Of a DNA stretch of 64,000 nt, positions 33,423 to 43,632 are shown piece by piece. The DNA lies in assembly GCF_011764545.1 (NCBI RefSeq), contig NZ_AP022870.1, positions 9,120,001-9,184,000 on the forward strand. Reading direction: 5' to 3'. This DNA is from Phytohabitans flavus. GTDB taxonomy: Bacteria > Actinomycetota > Actinomycetes > Mycobacteriales > Micromonosporaceae. The position numbers were made by a program, and so were the translations under genes. Below the pieces are notes generated by a model. The model saw only the letters and a program-made list of their open reading frames with translations. It was not told the DNA's origin and made no database searches. Positions within the stretch are counted from its first letter, which is position 1; each line of letters opens with the position of its first letter.

Positions 33423-35043
33423 CGCGGAGGGCGGCCTAGGTCGCGGAGGATTTTCTGGGCGGCGTTGTGGCCTGCCGCGCCGACTACGCTGCCGGCTGGG
33501 TAGCAGCCGGCAGAGCCGGCGTATACGCCGTCTACGCCGGTCGCGTAGGGCATGCGGTCGGTGAAGGACACCGTGTTGTCGACGTGGTGGATGTGCCCGC
33601 CGGTGATGCCGAAATGCCGCTCGATCCCGGCCGGCGTCAGCGGGAACGCGTCCGCCACGAGCGCGGACGTGCCCGGCGCGTACGAGTCGCAAATGGACAA
33701 CAGGTGCTCCACATAGGAGGGGACCTGATCGTCGGTGAGCGTGGCCGGCACCGACTGTACGAACAGCGCCGACGAGTGGTGCCCACCCTGGTCCTGTAGT
33801 GACGGGTCGACGGTCGTGTGCACGTACCACTCGATGGTCGGCTCGGCCGGCAGCCGCCCCGACATCACGTCCATCCACATCGCACGGAGCGAGGCCAGCG
33901 GCGAGTCCTGGTAGGGCAGCAGGTGGATCGTCGCGCCGAACGGGCTGGGTGCCTCGGGCGGCAGGCATGGGAAGCGGGGCAGCCCGGCCAGCGCCATGTT
34001 GACCTTGAGGGTCGTGCCGGGGCGGCGGACCCCCGCCATCCGCGCGGTGAGCTCCGCCGGCAGCGCGCCGTCGGGCATCAGCTCGATCAGCCGGAACGGA
34101 TCACACGCGCCAAGCACGACCTTCGCGCGTACCGCCTGGCCGTCGTCCAGGACCACGCCGGACGCCGCGCCGCCGTCGAGGGTGATCTCCTTTACCCGGG
34201 TACCGGTGAAAAGCTGGGCCCCGGCGGCGCGTGCGGCGTCGGCGAAGGTCCGCGAGACGGTGCCCATGCCGCCCTTGGCGATCATCCAGGTGCCGTCCGC
34301 GCCGGGGAGCCGGCACATGTTGTGCACCAGGAAGTTGTGGCCGGTGCCGGGGTCGTCCGGGCCGGCGTTGAGGCCGGAGAGGCCGTCGGTGACCACGTAC
34401 ATGGAGACGAGCAGCTCCGACCGGAAGTCGAAGCGGGCCAGGTAGTCGGCGACCGAACCGCGTACCAGGTCGATGAAAGCCTCCTGGAGCGACGGCCGGA
34501 TGTAGCGCTGCGCGGTCTCCTCGACGGGCAGTGGCTCGGCCAGCCACGCGGGGCGAGGTCGTCGCGGAGCGCGCCGATCTCGGCCTGCATGGCGTCGTCG
34601 GCGCCCACGTCCTCGGGCGAGAAGAAGCGCATCATCTGGGCGCGGGTGGCCTCCCGGTCGGAGCCGAAGAGCAGGTACGCGTCGCCGCGCGTGGGCAGGA
34701 AGTAGTGCGGGTCGCGGCGGAGCACCGGGATGTCCACGTCGAGCGTCTTGAGCAGCTCGGGCGGCATGAGACCGAGCAGGTACGACCCGGTCGACTGCCC
34801 CAGCCCCGGCACCCGCGGGAACGGGTGCTCGGTGCGCGCCGCGCCGCCGAGCACGTCGGCCGCCTCGAGCACCACCACGTCGAGGCCGGCCCGGGCCAGC
34901 AGCACCGCCGAGACGAGCCCGTTGTGTCCGGCTCCGACAATCACCACGTCCGCGCGTTCAGGCACTCTGCCTGCCGCCGCTCTGCCGCTCGGCGCTCGGC
35001 CGCCGTCGTGGTCAAGGTCCGTAGCCTCGCGACTCCCGCTCAT
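33419..35043 (-). CDS. Phytoene-desaturase-like FAD/NAD(P) oxidoreductase (one apparent frameshift)
   Basis: 541 residues corrected. The N-terminal dinucleotide-binding motif GxGxxG is in VVIVGAGHNGLVSAVLLARA, and a C-terminal FAD motif in GVDGVYAGSAGCYPAGSV. The family includes carotenoid desaturases and retinol-saturase-like enzymes; the substrate is unknown. The frame breaks at the four-G run 34550-34553 (+ strand); restoring a base gives LRDDLAPAWLAEPLPVEETA. It starts 11 bases after a TetR gene on the same strand, so the two form an operon. Confidence 0.85.
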
Positions 35044-35054
35044 GCCACGCAAGG

Positions 35055-35761
35055 TTAGTCCGGCGACACGCCGACTTGGCTCAGGAATTGGACGATCTCG
35101 GCCTCGAAGAGCGCCTCCGGCTTGGTCAGCGCCCACCGCACCTGGCCGAAGACCTCCATCGCGACCATGCCGTAGAGCCGCGCCCACCCGGACAGGTACG
35201 TATACGCGACCTCGATCGGCAGGTCACCGTGGGTCTCGCGCAGCGGGCCGAGATGGGGGCCGAGGTGCTTCAGCATGTACTCGTGCGGGGCGTGGGCCAC
35301 GGCTTGCGCTGCCACAAGGCGAGGAACACGTCCAGGTACGGCTGTCCGAAGCGGGCGCCCGGGTCGTCCGGCAGGCAGTCTGTCGTGAAGTCGGCCAGCG
35401 TCGGCGTCGGCGGACCGAAGATCAGGCCGAACTCCACCGGATTGGCGACCGCCCACGCCCGGTACGCGCGCGCCATCGCCGCCAGCTGGCGGCCCGGGTC
35501 GTCGCCGACTGCCGCGGTGGCCTCCGCGACGGTGGCCGCCACCTCATTCCACAGGTCCTCGGCGAGCGCGGTGACGAGCGCCTCCAGGCTGGGGAAGTAG
35601 CGGTAGATGGCCGGCGCGGTCATGCCCATCTCGCGGGCGATCTGGCGCAGCGAGATGGCCTGCGGCCCGCCGGTCACCAGCAGCCGGCGCGCCCCTTCCT
35701 TGATCTCCGAGACGGTCGCCGACCGCAGCCGCTCCCGGCGGGTGGGTGAGGAAGTCGTCAT
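35055..35761 (-). CDS. TetR/AcrR family regulator (one apparent frameshift)
   Basis: 235 residues corrected. The N-terminal helix-turn-helix is GPQAISLRQIAREMGMTAPA followed by IYRYFPSLEALVTAL. The C-terminal ligand domain (AWAVANPVEFGLIFG, then YTYLSGWARLYGMVAMEVFG) resembles the WHG-type TetR domain. One base is missing near 35305 (restores LALWQRQAVAHAPHEYML). It is divergent from the MMPL exporter and upstream of the FAD oxidoreductase, so it probably controls both. Start ATG 35761; an ATG 57 bases upstream overlaps the operator. Confidence 0.87.
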
Positions 35762-35803
35762 ACCCGCGAACCCCCTTGACCCACGCGAACGGCGATTGCG
35801 ATA

Positions 35804-35818
35804 GTTAACATCGTTCAC
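35804..35818. promoter_or_regulatory. Probable TetR operator
   Basis: GTTAAC-ATC-GTTCAC, an inverted repeat with 5 of 6 matching positions per arm, in the gap between the divergent tetR and MMPL genes. This is the usual size and place for a TetR-family site. Confidence 0.5.
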
Positions 35819-35867
35819 CTGACTGATCGGCTATTACAGCCTACCGGTCGCGGCGTAGGGGAAGTGG

Positions 35868-37938
35868 ATGTTCTCGTGGTGGGGTGGCGCCGTCGTCCGG
35901 CTGAGATGGGCCGTGCTCGCCGCGGCCGCGGTGCTGGTCGTGGTGGGTGCGACCTGGGGCGCCGGGGTGTTCGGCAAGCTGACCGGCGGGGGCTTCGAGG
36001 ACCCGGCGAGCGAGTCGACCAAGGCCCGCGAGCGGATCATGGCCGAGCTTGGCAACCAGGACGTCGACGTGCTCGTCCTGTACTCCAGCGAGACGGCCAC
36101 AGTGGACCAGCCGGCTTTCCGCGACCCGGTCACCACGACGCTCACCCGGCTCCGCGAGCTGCCCGAGGTGGCGAGCGTGACCAGCTGGTACGAGTTGCAG
36201 GGGCAGGCCTCGTCTCCACCGACCGCCACGCGACGTACGCGGTGGTGCAACTGCGGGCGGTCGAGCCAGACGACAAGACGAAGGCGTACGAGCGGCTGGC
36301 GCCGGCCCTCGACGCGCCGGGCCTGACCACCGAGGCGGGCGGCACGGTGCCGTTCCTCTACGAAGCCAACCACCAGACCGAGCGGGACCTGGTCCGCGCC
36401 GAGACGCTCTCGCTGCCCGTGCTCCTCGTGCTGCTCGTCGTGATCTTCGGCGGGCTGGTGGCAGCCGGCCTGCCGTTGCTGGTCGGCGGGCTGGCGATCC
36501 TCGGCGCGTTCGTGGCGGTACGCCTGCTCACGCTCGCCACCGACATCTCGGTCTTCGCGGTCAACGTGATCACGCTGATCGGCCTCGGCATGGCGATCGA
36601 CTACGCGCTCTTCATCGTCAGCCGCTTCCGGGAGGAGTTGGCCGCCGGGCACGAGACCCCGGCCGCGATCCAGCGGACCATGACCACCGCCGGCCGTACC
36701 GTGATGGTCTCCGGCCTCACGATCGCGCTCGCGCTGGCCAGCCTCCTGATCTACCCGCAGGTCTTTCTCCGCTCGATCGGCTTCGGCGGCATGGCGGCGG
36801 TGCTCGTGGCGATGCTCGGCGCGCTGACCGTGCTGCCCGCGCTGCTCGCCGTGGTCGGCCCACGGGTGAACGCGCTGCGCATCCCCACGCCTTGGCGGCG
36901 GCGCGAGCACGTGGAGGGTTCCGGCTGGGCCCGGCTCGCCCGCAGCGTGATGCGCCGCCCCTGGCTGTACGCGGTCGGCGTGGTCGCGATCCTCGCCGTC
37001 TTCGCCGCGCCGGCGGCACGGATGCAGTTCGGCGGCTTCGACGAGCGGGTGCTGCCGGCCGGTACCGAGCCACGGGTGGTCGCCGCCCGGCTGGCGGCCG
37101 AGTTTCCGGGGAGCACGGTGGGGCCGATCGAGGTCCTCGTCTCCGGCGTGCCGCTGGCCGAGGCGCAACGGTTCGCCCAGGAGGTCGGGCGGGTGCCGGG
37201 CGTGACCGGGGTGCAGCTGACCGCCAGTCGAGGGACGCGACGCTGCTGTCCGCGGCGTACACCGGCGAGCCCACTGGCGACGCGGCCCAGGAGGCGGTGC
37301 GTACGATCCGCGACCTGCCCGGGCCGGACGGCGCCGAGGTGCTGGTCACCGGGCGTACCGCCGCCGACATCGACCTGGTCTCCAGCCTCGCCTCCCGGCT
37401 GCCGTGGATGGCCCTGCTCATCGCCGTGGCCACGCTGGTGCTGCTCTTCTTCGCGTTCGGCTCGGTGGTGCTGCCGATCAAGGCCGTACTGATGAACCTC
37501 GTCTCGATCGGCGCCTCGTTCGGCGTCGTGGTCTGGGTCTTCCAGGACGGCCACCTGTCCGACCTGCTGGGCTTCACGCCGACCGGCTTCATCGAGCCGA
37601 GCAACCCGATCCTCATGCTGGCCGTCCTCTTCGGACTCGCCACGGACTACGAGGTGTTTCTGCTCTCTCGGGTACGCGAGGAGTGGGACCGCACCGGCGA
37701 CAACACCGCGTCGGTCGCGCACGGGCTGGCCCGTACCGGCCGCATCATCACGGCCGCGGCGCTACTGCTCGTCATCGTGGTCGCCGGCTTCGCGACCGGC
37801 GGCATCATGTTCATCAAGCTGATCGGCATCGGCATGATCGTCGCCATCGTCGTCGACGCGACGCTGGTCCGCGCCCTCCTGGTACCGGCGACGATGCGGC
37901 TGCTGGGCCGCTGGAACTGGTGGGCCCCGGCCCACTAG
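35868..37938 (+). CDS. MMPL family transporter (two apparent frameshifts)
   Basis: 690 residues corrected; RND-superfamily pump of the kind that exports lipids in mycobacteria. Two repeats of one lone helix, an outside domain and a five-helix bundle are visible. GLGMAIDYALFIVSRFREEL and FGLATDYEVFLLSRVREEW carry the paired Asp-Tyr of the proton path. One base is missing near 36206 (restores ELQGQGLVSTDRHATYAVV) and near 37227 (restores SRDATLLSAAYTG). It is divergent from tetR and follows the operator at 35804-35818. The substrate is unknown. Confidence 0.88.
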
Positions 37939-38083
37939 GCCGCGTCTACCGCCGTTACGGCCTCCACGAGACCAAACCCTCCGACCCCACACGCGAGCCA
38001 GAGCCCGCCGCTACGACCTAAGACGAGTGAGGTCGGGGGCCAGCGGGACAGTGGGGCGGCGGGCGGGCTGCTAGCGTCCCGCC

Positions 38084-38652
38084 GTGCAGATCGCGTTCAC
38101 CGCGCCCCGCGACAGGGAGTACGCGCGCCGGCTGGTCCGCCGGTCGGACCGGCGCCAGCTGTTCTGGTCAGGCTACGTCGCGGCCGCGTTCGTCGTCTTC
38201 GGTGCCGGGAGTGTCATCACCAGCGACGGGGGCGCGCTGGGGAGTGGGATGGGGTCGGTGGCCGTAGGCGCCTGCCTTGCTGTGGGCTCTTGCGGGGCGT
38301 GTCGCGGAGCGTCAACCGGCTGCCCGAGGAGTGGTTCGAGCCGCGGACCTACGACATCACCGACGACCGGGTGGCCTGGCAGTCCGTGCATGCCGGCAGC
38401 AGCATCTCGTGGGGCCTGATCGAGCGCGTCGAGGAGACGCGGTTCGCGTTCCTGCTGTGGCAGAAGGGCGGTCTGCCCGCCTGGGACCTGCCCCTCGAGG
38501 CGATGACCGAGGCGCAGCGGGAGGAGCTTCGGGAGTTCGTGCGGCGCCGCTCCGCCCCGCCGCCTGCCTCACAGCCGGCCCCGCAGGGGGACAAACCGGC
38601 CACTCAACCGGGGACCGGCAGCCTCCGCCCGCCAGCGCCTGGCGAGCGTTGA
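38084..38652 (+). CDS. YcxB-like membrane protein (one apparent frameshift)
   Basis: 189 residues corrected. The N-terminus (YARRLVRRSDRRQLFWSGYV) leads into two hydrophobic stretches, and the C-terminal part (YDITDDRVAWQSVHAGSSIS, WGLIERVEETRFAFLLW) matches the YcxB-like domain; the tail is Pro-rich. One base is missing near 38287 (restores VGLLRGVSRSVNRLPEEW). Function unknown. GTG start at 38084; dxr begins 12 bases after the stop. Confidence 0.72.
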
Positions 38653-38664
38653 GAGAATAGGCCG

Positions 38665-39864
38665 GTGAGTCCTCCCCGCGAGATCGTGCTCCTCGGCTCG
38701 ACCGGGTCGATCGGCACGCAGGCGATCGACATTGTGCGGCGCAACCCTGACCGGTTTCGGGTGGTGGCCGTCGGCGCGGGCGGCGGAAACGTGGAGCAGC
38801 TCGCCACCCAGGCGCTGGAGTTGGGCGTCGAGGCGGTGGGCGTGGCCAAGGCGTCCACCGCCCAGGACCTTCAGCTGGCGTTCTACGCCGAGGCGTCCCG
38901 CCGGGGGTATGCGACCGGCGAGTTCCGTATCCCCAAGATCCTGGCCGGGCCGGCCGCGATGACCGAGCTGGCCGAGTGGCCGTGCGACGTCGTGCTCAAC
39001 GGCGTGGTCGGCTCCCTCGGGCTCGCGCCGACGCTGGCCGCGCTCCACGCCGGGCGTACCCTCGCGCTCGCCAACAAGGAGTCACTCGTGGCCGGCGGCC
39101 CCTCGTCAAGGCCGCGGTGACGCGGCCGGGGCAGATCGTGCCGGTCGACTCCGAGCATTCGGCGCTGGCCCAGTGCCTGCGCGGCGGGTCGGCGGACGAG
39201 GTGCGGCGGCTCGTGCTGACCGCGAGTGGCGGGCCGTTCCGGGGCGGCGGCGCGAGGAGCTGACCGACGTCACGCCGGCGCAGGCGCTCGCCCACCCGAC
39301 ATGGGCCATGGGGCCGGTCGTAACGATCAACTCGGCCACGCTTGTGAACAAGGGGCTCGAGGTTATCGAGACGCATGAGCTTTTCGGGATCGGGTACGAC
39401 GCGATCGAGGTCATGGTCCACCCGCAGTCCGTGATCCACTCGATGGTGGAGTTCGCCGACGGGTCGACGATCGCCCAGGCCAGCCCGCCCGACATGCGGC
39501 TGCCGATCGCGCTGGCGCTGGGCTGGCCCGACCGGGTGCCCGACGCGGCGCCCGGGTCGACTGGACGAAGGCGCACACGTGGGAGCTCGCGCCGCTGGAC
39601 GACGCGGCTTTCCCAGCGGTGCGCCTGGCCAAGGAGGCGGGCTCGTCCGGATGCTGCCTCCCGGCCGTCTACAACGCGGCCAATGAGGAGTGTGTGGCCG
39701 CGTTCGTGGCCGGCCGCCTGCCGTTCCTGGGGATGGTCGAAACGCTCGAGCGGGTCTTGGACGAAGCTCCGGACTTCGACGAACCAGGTACCGTCGAGGA
39801 CGTGCTTGCGGCGGAGACCTGGGCGCGATCACACGCCCAGCGGATCATCGGTGAAGGAGCTTGA
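38665..39864 (+). CDS. dxr: 1-deoxy-D-xylulose 5-phosphate reductoisomerase (three apparent frameshifts)
   Basis: Converts DXP to MEP, the committed step of the MEP isoprenoid pathway. The NADPH-binding start is EIVLLGSTGSIGTQAIDIVR. LANKESLVAGG and GLEVIETHELFGIGYD, with VMVHPQSVIHSMVEF and GSTIAQASPPDMRLPIA, are typical. One base is missing at each of three sites: 39099-39102 (four C; restores GGPLVKAAVTRPGQ), near 39246 (restores the arm before REELTDVTPAQAL) and 39554-39556 (restores PGVDWTKAHTWEL). Corrected length 400 residues. The stop overlaps the rseP ATG. Confidence 0.93.
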
Positions 39865-41141
39865 TGGAGATCTTCGGGATCCTCCTGTTCGCGCTGGGTA
39901 TCTTCATCTCCGTCGCTCTCCACGAAGCCGGACATATGGGTACGGCGCGGATGTTCGGGATGAAGGTCACTCGATTCTTTGTGGGCTTCGGGCCGACGCT
40001 CTTCTCGTTCCGGCGCAAAGAGACCGAGTACGGGCTGAAGGCGATCCCCGCCGGCGCGTTCGTGAAGATCGTCGGGATGACGCCGCAGGACGACGACGTC
40101 GCGCCCGAGGACCAGCCGCGCGCGATGTGGCGCTTCCCGGTGTGGAAGCGCACGGTCGTGATGAGCGCCGGGTCGATCACGCACTTCGCGCTCGGCATCC
40201 TGATCCTGTGGGGGCTCTTCTCGTTCGTCCCGCTCAACGACGAGACAAAGCTCCAGAGCCAGCCGGTCACGATCGCGAGCGTCTCGCCCTGCGTCGAGCA
40301 GCAGTGGAGCGTCGACCCGGCCACCCAGCGTGAGCGCCTCTGTGAGAAGGGCGTCGACCCGGACAGCGCCGCGGTCACGCTCGGCCTCCAGCCCGGCGAC
40401 ACCATCACCGCGCTCAACGGGCAGCAGATCAGCGGCTGGGACGCGCTGACCACCAAGATCCGCGCCTCCGGTGGCCAGCAGGTCAGCATCACGTACGACC
40501 GGAATGGCACCAGCGAAACCAAGTCGATCGTGCTCCCGGTCGCCGAGCGGGTCAAGCAGCAGGTGATCCGCGACAACCCGGACCGTGCGGCCGAGGACAT
40601 CACCCCCGCCGACCTGGAAAACGTCGGCATGCTGGGCATCACGCCGGTGATCCCGCGCACCGCGGCCGGACCGATCGACGGCGTTGGCAAGGCCGCCGAC
40701 CAGACGGGCGTGATGTTCCAGGGCACGTTCAGCGCGCTCAAGCGCTTCCCGGAGAAGGTGCCGGCCCTGTGGTCCGCGCTGACCGGCGAGGAGCGCGACC
40801 CGGAGACGCCGATCAGCGTGGTGGGCGCCAGCCGGATCGGTGGCGAGCTGTTCGACCGCGGCGAGTGGCCGACGTTCCTCCTGCTGCTGGCCGCGCTCAA
40901 CTTCTTCATCGGCATCTTCAACCTGCTGCCGCTGCTCCCGCTGGACGGCGGGCACATCGCGATCGCCTGGTTCGAAAGGGTGCGTTCGTGGCTGTACGCG
41001 CGGCTCGGCCGGCCGGACCCGGGCCGGGTCGACTACTTCAAGCTCATGCCGGTCACCTACGTGGTCATTCTGATCTTCGGCGGGTTCACATTGCTGACCG
41101 TCGCCGCGGATATCGTCAACCCGATCCAGCTGCCCTTCTGA
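39864..41141 (+). CDS. rseP: Site-2 protease RseP/Rip1-type zinc metalloprotease
   Basis: 425 residues, intact. The first membrane segment carries the zinc motif HExxH (ALHEAGHMGT). A PDZ domain is present in the middle (LGLQPGDTITALNGQQISGW), and the second active-site segment has NLLPLLPLDGGHI with the LDG motif. It cleaves anti-sigma factors and other membrane proteins within the bilayer. It always lies between dxr and ispG in actinobacteria. ATG 39864 overlaps the dxr stop. Confidence 0.95.
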   Translation: MEIFGILLFALGIFISVALHEAGHMGTARMFGMKVTRFFVGFGPTLFSFRRKETEYGLKAIPAGAFVKIVGMTPQDDDVAPEDQPRAMWRFPVWKRTVVMSAGSITHFALGILILWGLFSFVPLNDETKLQSQPVTIASVSPCVEQQWSVDPATQRERLCEKGVDPDSAAVTLGLQPGDTITALNGQQISGWDALTTKIRASGGQQVSITYDRNGTSETKSIVLPVAERVKQQVIRDNPDRAAEDITPADLENVGMLGITPVIPRTAAGPIDGVGKAADQTGVMFQGTFSALKRFPEKVPALWSALTGEERDPETPISVVGASRIGGELFDRGEWPTFLLLLAALNFFIGIFNLLPLLPLDGGHIAIAWFERVRSWLYARLGRPDPGRVDYFKLMPVTYVVILIFGGFTLLTVAADIVNPIQLPF

Positions 41142-41151
41142 GGTGAGTTCA

Positions 41152-42323
41152 ATGACGTCCGTATCTCTCGGAATGCCAGCGGTCCCACCGCCGCCGCTCG
41201 CGCCGCGTCGCAACTCTCGCCAGATCATGGTCGGCTCCGTGCCGGTCGGTGGCGGTGCGCCGGTGTCGGTGCAGTCGATGACGACCACGCTCACTGCCGA
41301 TGTCAACGCCACGCTCCAGCAGATCGCTGAGCTGACCGCGTCGGGTTGCCAGATCGTGCGGGTGGCGGTGCCGTCGGCCGACGACGTGGCGGCGCTGCCG
41401 GCGATCGCGAAGAAGTCGCAGATCCCGGTGATCGCCGACATCCACTTCCAGCCCAAGTACGTGTTCGCCGCGATCGACGCCGGCTGCGCGGCGGTCCGGG
41501 TCAACCCGGGCAACATCAAGGCGTTCGACGACAAGGTGGCCGAGATCGCCCGCGCGGCGGCCGACGCCAAGGTGCCGATCCGGATCGGTGTCAACGCCGG
41601 CTCGCTCGACAAGCGGCTGATGACCAAGTACGGCAAGGCCACCGCGGAGGCGCTGGTCGAGTCGGCGCTGTGGGAGTGCTCGCTGTTCGAGGAGCACGGC
41701 TTCCGCGACATCAAGATCTCGGTCAAGCACAACGACCCGGTCGTGATGATCCGCGCGTACCGCCAGCTCGCCGAGCAGTGCGACTACCCGCTGCACCTCG
41801 GCGTGACCGAGGCCGGCCCGGCGTTCCAGGGCACGGTGAAGTCGGCGGTCGCGTTCGGCGCGCTGCTGGCCGAGGGATCGGCGACACCATCCGCGTGTCG
41901 CTGTCCGCGCCGCCGGTCGAGGAGATCAAGGTCGGCAACGCGATCCTGGAGTCGCTCGGCCTGCGCGAGCGCGGCCTGGAGATCGTCTCCTGCCCGTCGT
42001 GCGGCCGCGCCCAGGTCGACGTGTACACACTGGCCGACCAGGTCACCGCCGGCTTGGAAGGGCTGCCGGTCCCGCTGCGCGTGGCCGTGATGGGCTGCGT
42101 GGTCAACGGTCCGGGCGAGGCCCGCGAGGCAGACCTCGGTGTCGCGTCCGGCAACGGCAAGGGCCAGATCTTCGTCAAGGGCGAGGTCATCAAGACCGTG
42201 CCGGAGTCGCAGATCGTGGAGACCCTGATCGAGGAGGCGCTGCGCCTCGCCGACGAGATGGGTGCGGAGCTCCCCGAGGAGCTGCGCGATCTGGTGCCGG
42301 GCCCGCGGGTGACGGTGCACTGA
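41152..42323 (+). CDS. ispG: 4-hydroxy-3-methylbut-2-enyl diphosphate synthase (one apparent frameshift)
   Basis: Iron-sulfur enzyme of the MEP pathway, two-domain bacterial type. Landmarks are VSVQSMTTTLTADVNATLQQ, IPVIADIHFQPKYVFAAIDA, RVNPGNIKAFDDKV, IRIGVNAGSLDKRL and KISVKHNDPVVMIRAYR. The cluster ligands are in SCPSCGRAQVD and MGCVVNGPGEAREADLG. One base is missing at 41874-41876 (restores LLAEGIGDTIRVSLSA). Corrected length is 390 residues. ATG 41152 is preferred over GTG 41143 by similarity to the family start. Confidence 0.94.
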
Positions 42324-42499
42324 TCCGGCTCGTCGCGCTCGGTGGGGTGGCTCTCGGCATCACGTACGCCTCGTGGGGCCTCGCGATCGTGTGCGCTCTG
42401 CTCTTCCTCATCGCCGCGCTCTGGACTGTCAGCGCGGTGCGAAGCGAGCTGGACGCCCGCCGCTTGGAGCGGCGGGCGCGCCGCAGCCCTAGCTTCTAA
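42320..42499 (+). CDS. Small membrane protein after ispG (no standard start)
   Basis: 59 residues if the CTG overlapping the ispG stop is used: LIRLVALGGVALGITYASWG, then a second hydrophobic run (LAIVCALLFLIAALWTVSAV) and a charged tail RSELDARRLERRARRSPSF. The composition is convincingly coding, yet no ATG, GTG or TTG precedes it in frame near the end of ispG (the first is GTG at about 42347, inside the first helix). A CTG start or a small sequence error are equally possible. Unknown family. Confidence 0.5.
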   Translation: MIRLVALGGVALGITYASWGLAIVCALLFLIAALWTVSAVRSELDARRLERRARRSPSF

Positions 42500-42544
42500 T
42501 GAAGCCGTCCGCGCGGGCTCGAGACCCGCGCGGACGTACCTCGG

Positions 42545-43108
42545 TCACTCGGACTCGGCCAGGATGGCGTACAGCTTGCGCTTGGTCTCGTTGAGCACGT
42601 CGAGCGCGCGCTGGCGCTGCTCCGCGGTGCCGTTGAAGCCGACCTGGCGCAGCGCGTTCATGATCCCGAACGCGGCGTCGCGGAAGTCCTGAGCCTGCGA
42701 CACGGTGTCGTCGGCGAACTCCTGCCACGGCGGTGCCTCGGCCGCGCTGGCGGCCTCCTCGCGGCCGGCCTCGGTGAGCGCGAACCGCTTGCGGCCCTCG
42801 CCGGTTTCGGCGACGATCAGGCCCTCGTCCTCCAGCAGCTGTAGCGTCGGGTAGACCGAGCCAGGGCTGGGGCGCCAGATGCCGCCGGTGCGGCTCTCCA
42901 GCTCGCGGATCATCTCGTAGCCGTGCATCGGGCGCTCGGCCAGCAGGGCGAGCACAGCGGCCCGCACGTTCTGCCGGCGACCGCCGCGACCCCTGCCCTG
43001 CCGGTGGCCGTGCTCGTGGCCCCAGCCTCCGCCCCAGCCCGCGCCGCCGAATCCGAAGCCGCGCATCCGGGCCTCATGCATGTCTTGGAAACCTCTGCGG
43101 AATCCCAT
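42545..43108 (-). CDS. PadR family transcriptional regulator
   Basis: 187 residues. A Gly/His/Arg-rich N-terminal extension (about 45 residues, GWGGGWGHEHGHRQGRGRGG) precedes the PadR winged helix: VRAAVLALLAERPMHGYEMI and GIWRPSPGSVYPTLQLLEDE, then LIVAETGEGRKRFALTEAGR. The C-terminal helix would dimerise. PadR proteins usually repress exporters or themselves. An inverted repeat 44 bases upstream of the start is a probable operator. Confidence 0.92.
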   Translation of the reverse strand: MGFRRGFQDMHEARMRGFGFGGAGWGGGWGHEHGHRQGRGRGGRRQNVRAAVLALLAERPMHGYEMIRELESRTGGIWRPSPGSVYPTLQLLEDEGLIVAETGEGRKRFALTEAGREEAASAAEAPPWQEFADDTVSQAQDFRDAAFGIMNALRQVGFNGTAEQRQRALDVLNETKRKLYAILAESE

Positions 43109-43151
43109 CGTTCTCCCCTCGGATAGATCTTCGTTCTGTCGTTGATACGTT

Positions 43152-43176
43152 GACGATATATCGGTAACCTATCGTC
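43152..43176. promoter_or_regulatory. Probable PadR operator
   Basis: GACGATA (43152-43158) and TATCGTC (43170-43176) form a perfect 7-bp inverted repeat with 11 bases between, in the divergent gap between padR and the small rightward gene. The region is AT-rich for this genome. Confidence 0.5.
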
Positions 43177-43203
43177 GACAAGGGCAACGGGGGAGGTTGT
43201 GAC

Positions 43204-43632
43204 GTGGACGACGAGCTCACCGGTCTGGAGCACCTACTGCTGGTGGCCTGGCGCCAGCGCATGGACTCGGCAGTCGCGCGGACACGTGCCGCCTGCCTTG
43301 TCATCGGGCTCGGCCTGGGCGAGGTGGCCCATCGGCCCGTTCGGACGTACGCGCCGGAGGCCCGCCGCCGGCTCGACGAGGCACTGCATCTGATGAGCGA
43401 AGAACCCGGCCGGTCCAACGGGGGACCGGCCGGGTCAGGGAGGGTTGGGCTCAGGCGGTGCCGAGCACCGACAGTCCGGGAAGCGCCCGGTCGCTGTAGT
43501 CGAAGAGGGCCTGGTTTTCCCAGCCGTTGCCGGACGAGGGGTTGGTCGGGTCCCAGCCGTTGCCGGAGACCGCGGTCCAGGTCGGCTCCCAGTAGAAGAC
43601 GCCGAGACCGCGGCCGTTCGGCACCGCCTTGA
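43204..43632 (+). CDS. Small protein divergent from padR (3' end uncertain)
   Basis: The first 68 or so residues (DDELTGLEHLLLVAWRQRMD, ACLVIGLGLGEVAHRPVRTY, EARRRLDEALHLMSEEPG) read like a real helical protein, and GGGAGG lies 8 bases before the GTG at 43204. The frame then stays open through a strong hairpin (43404-43435) and into the antisense of the galactanase gene, which is unlikely to be real coding. A lost stop by sequence error is plausible. No family recognised. Confidence 0.45.
   Translation: MDDELTGLEHLLLVAWRQRMDSAVARTRAACLVIGLGLGEVAHRPVRTYAPEARRRLDEALHLMSEEPGRSNGGPAGSGRVGLRRCRAPTVREAPGRCSRRGPGFPSRCRTRGWSGPSRCRRPRSRSAPSRRRRDRGRSAPP
43404..43435. terminator. Strong bidirectional hairpin
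   Basis: A perfect 13-bp stem, 43404-43416 with 43423-43435 (ACCCGGCCGGTCC and complement), 6-base loop. It lies 16 bases past the stop of the leftward GH53 gene and near the expected end of the rightward small gene. Confidence 0.7.
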
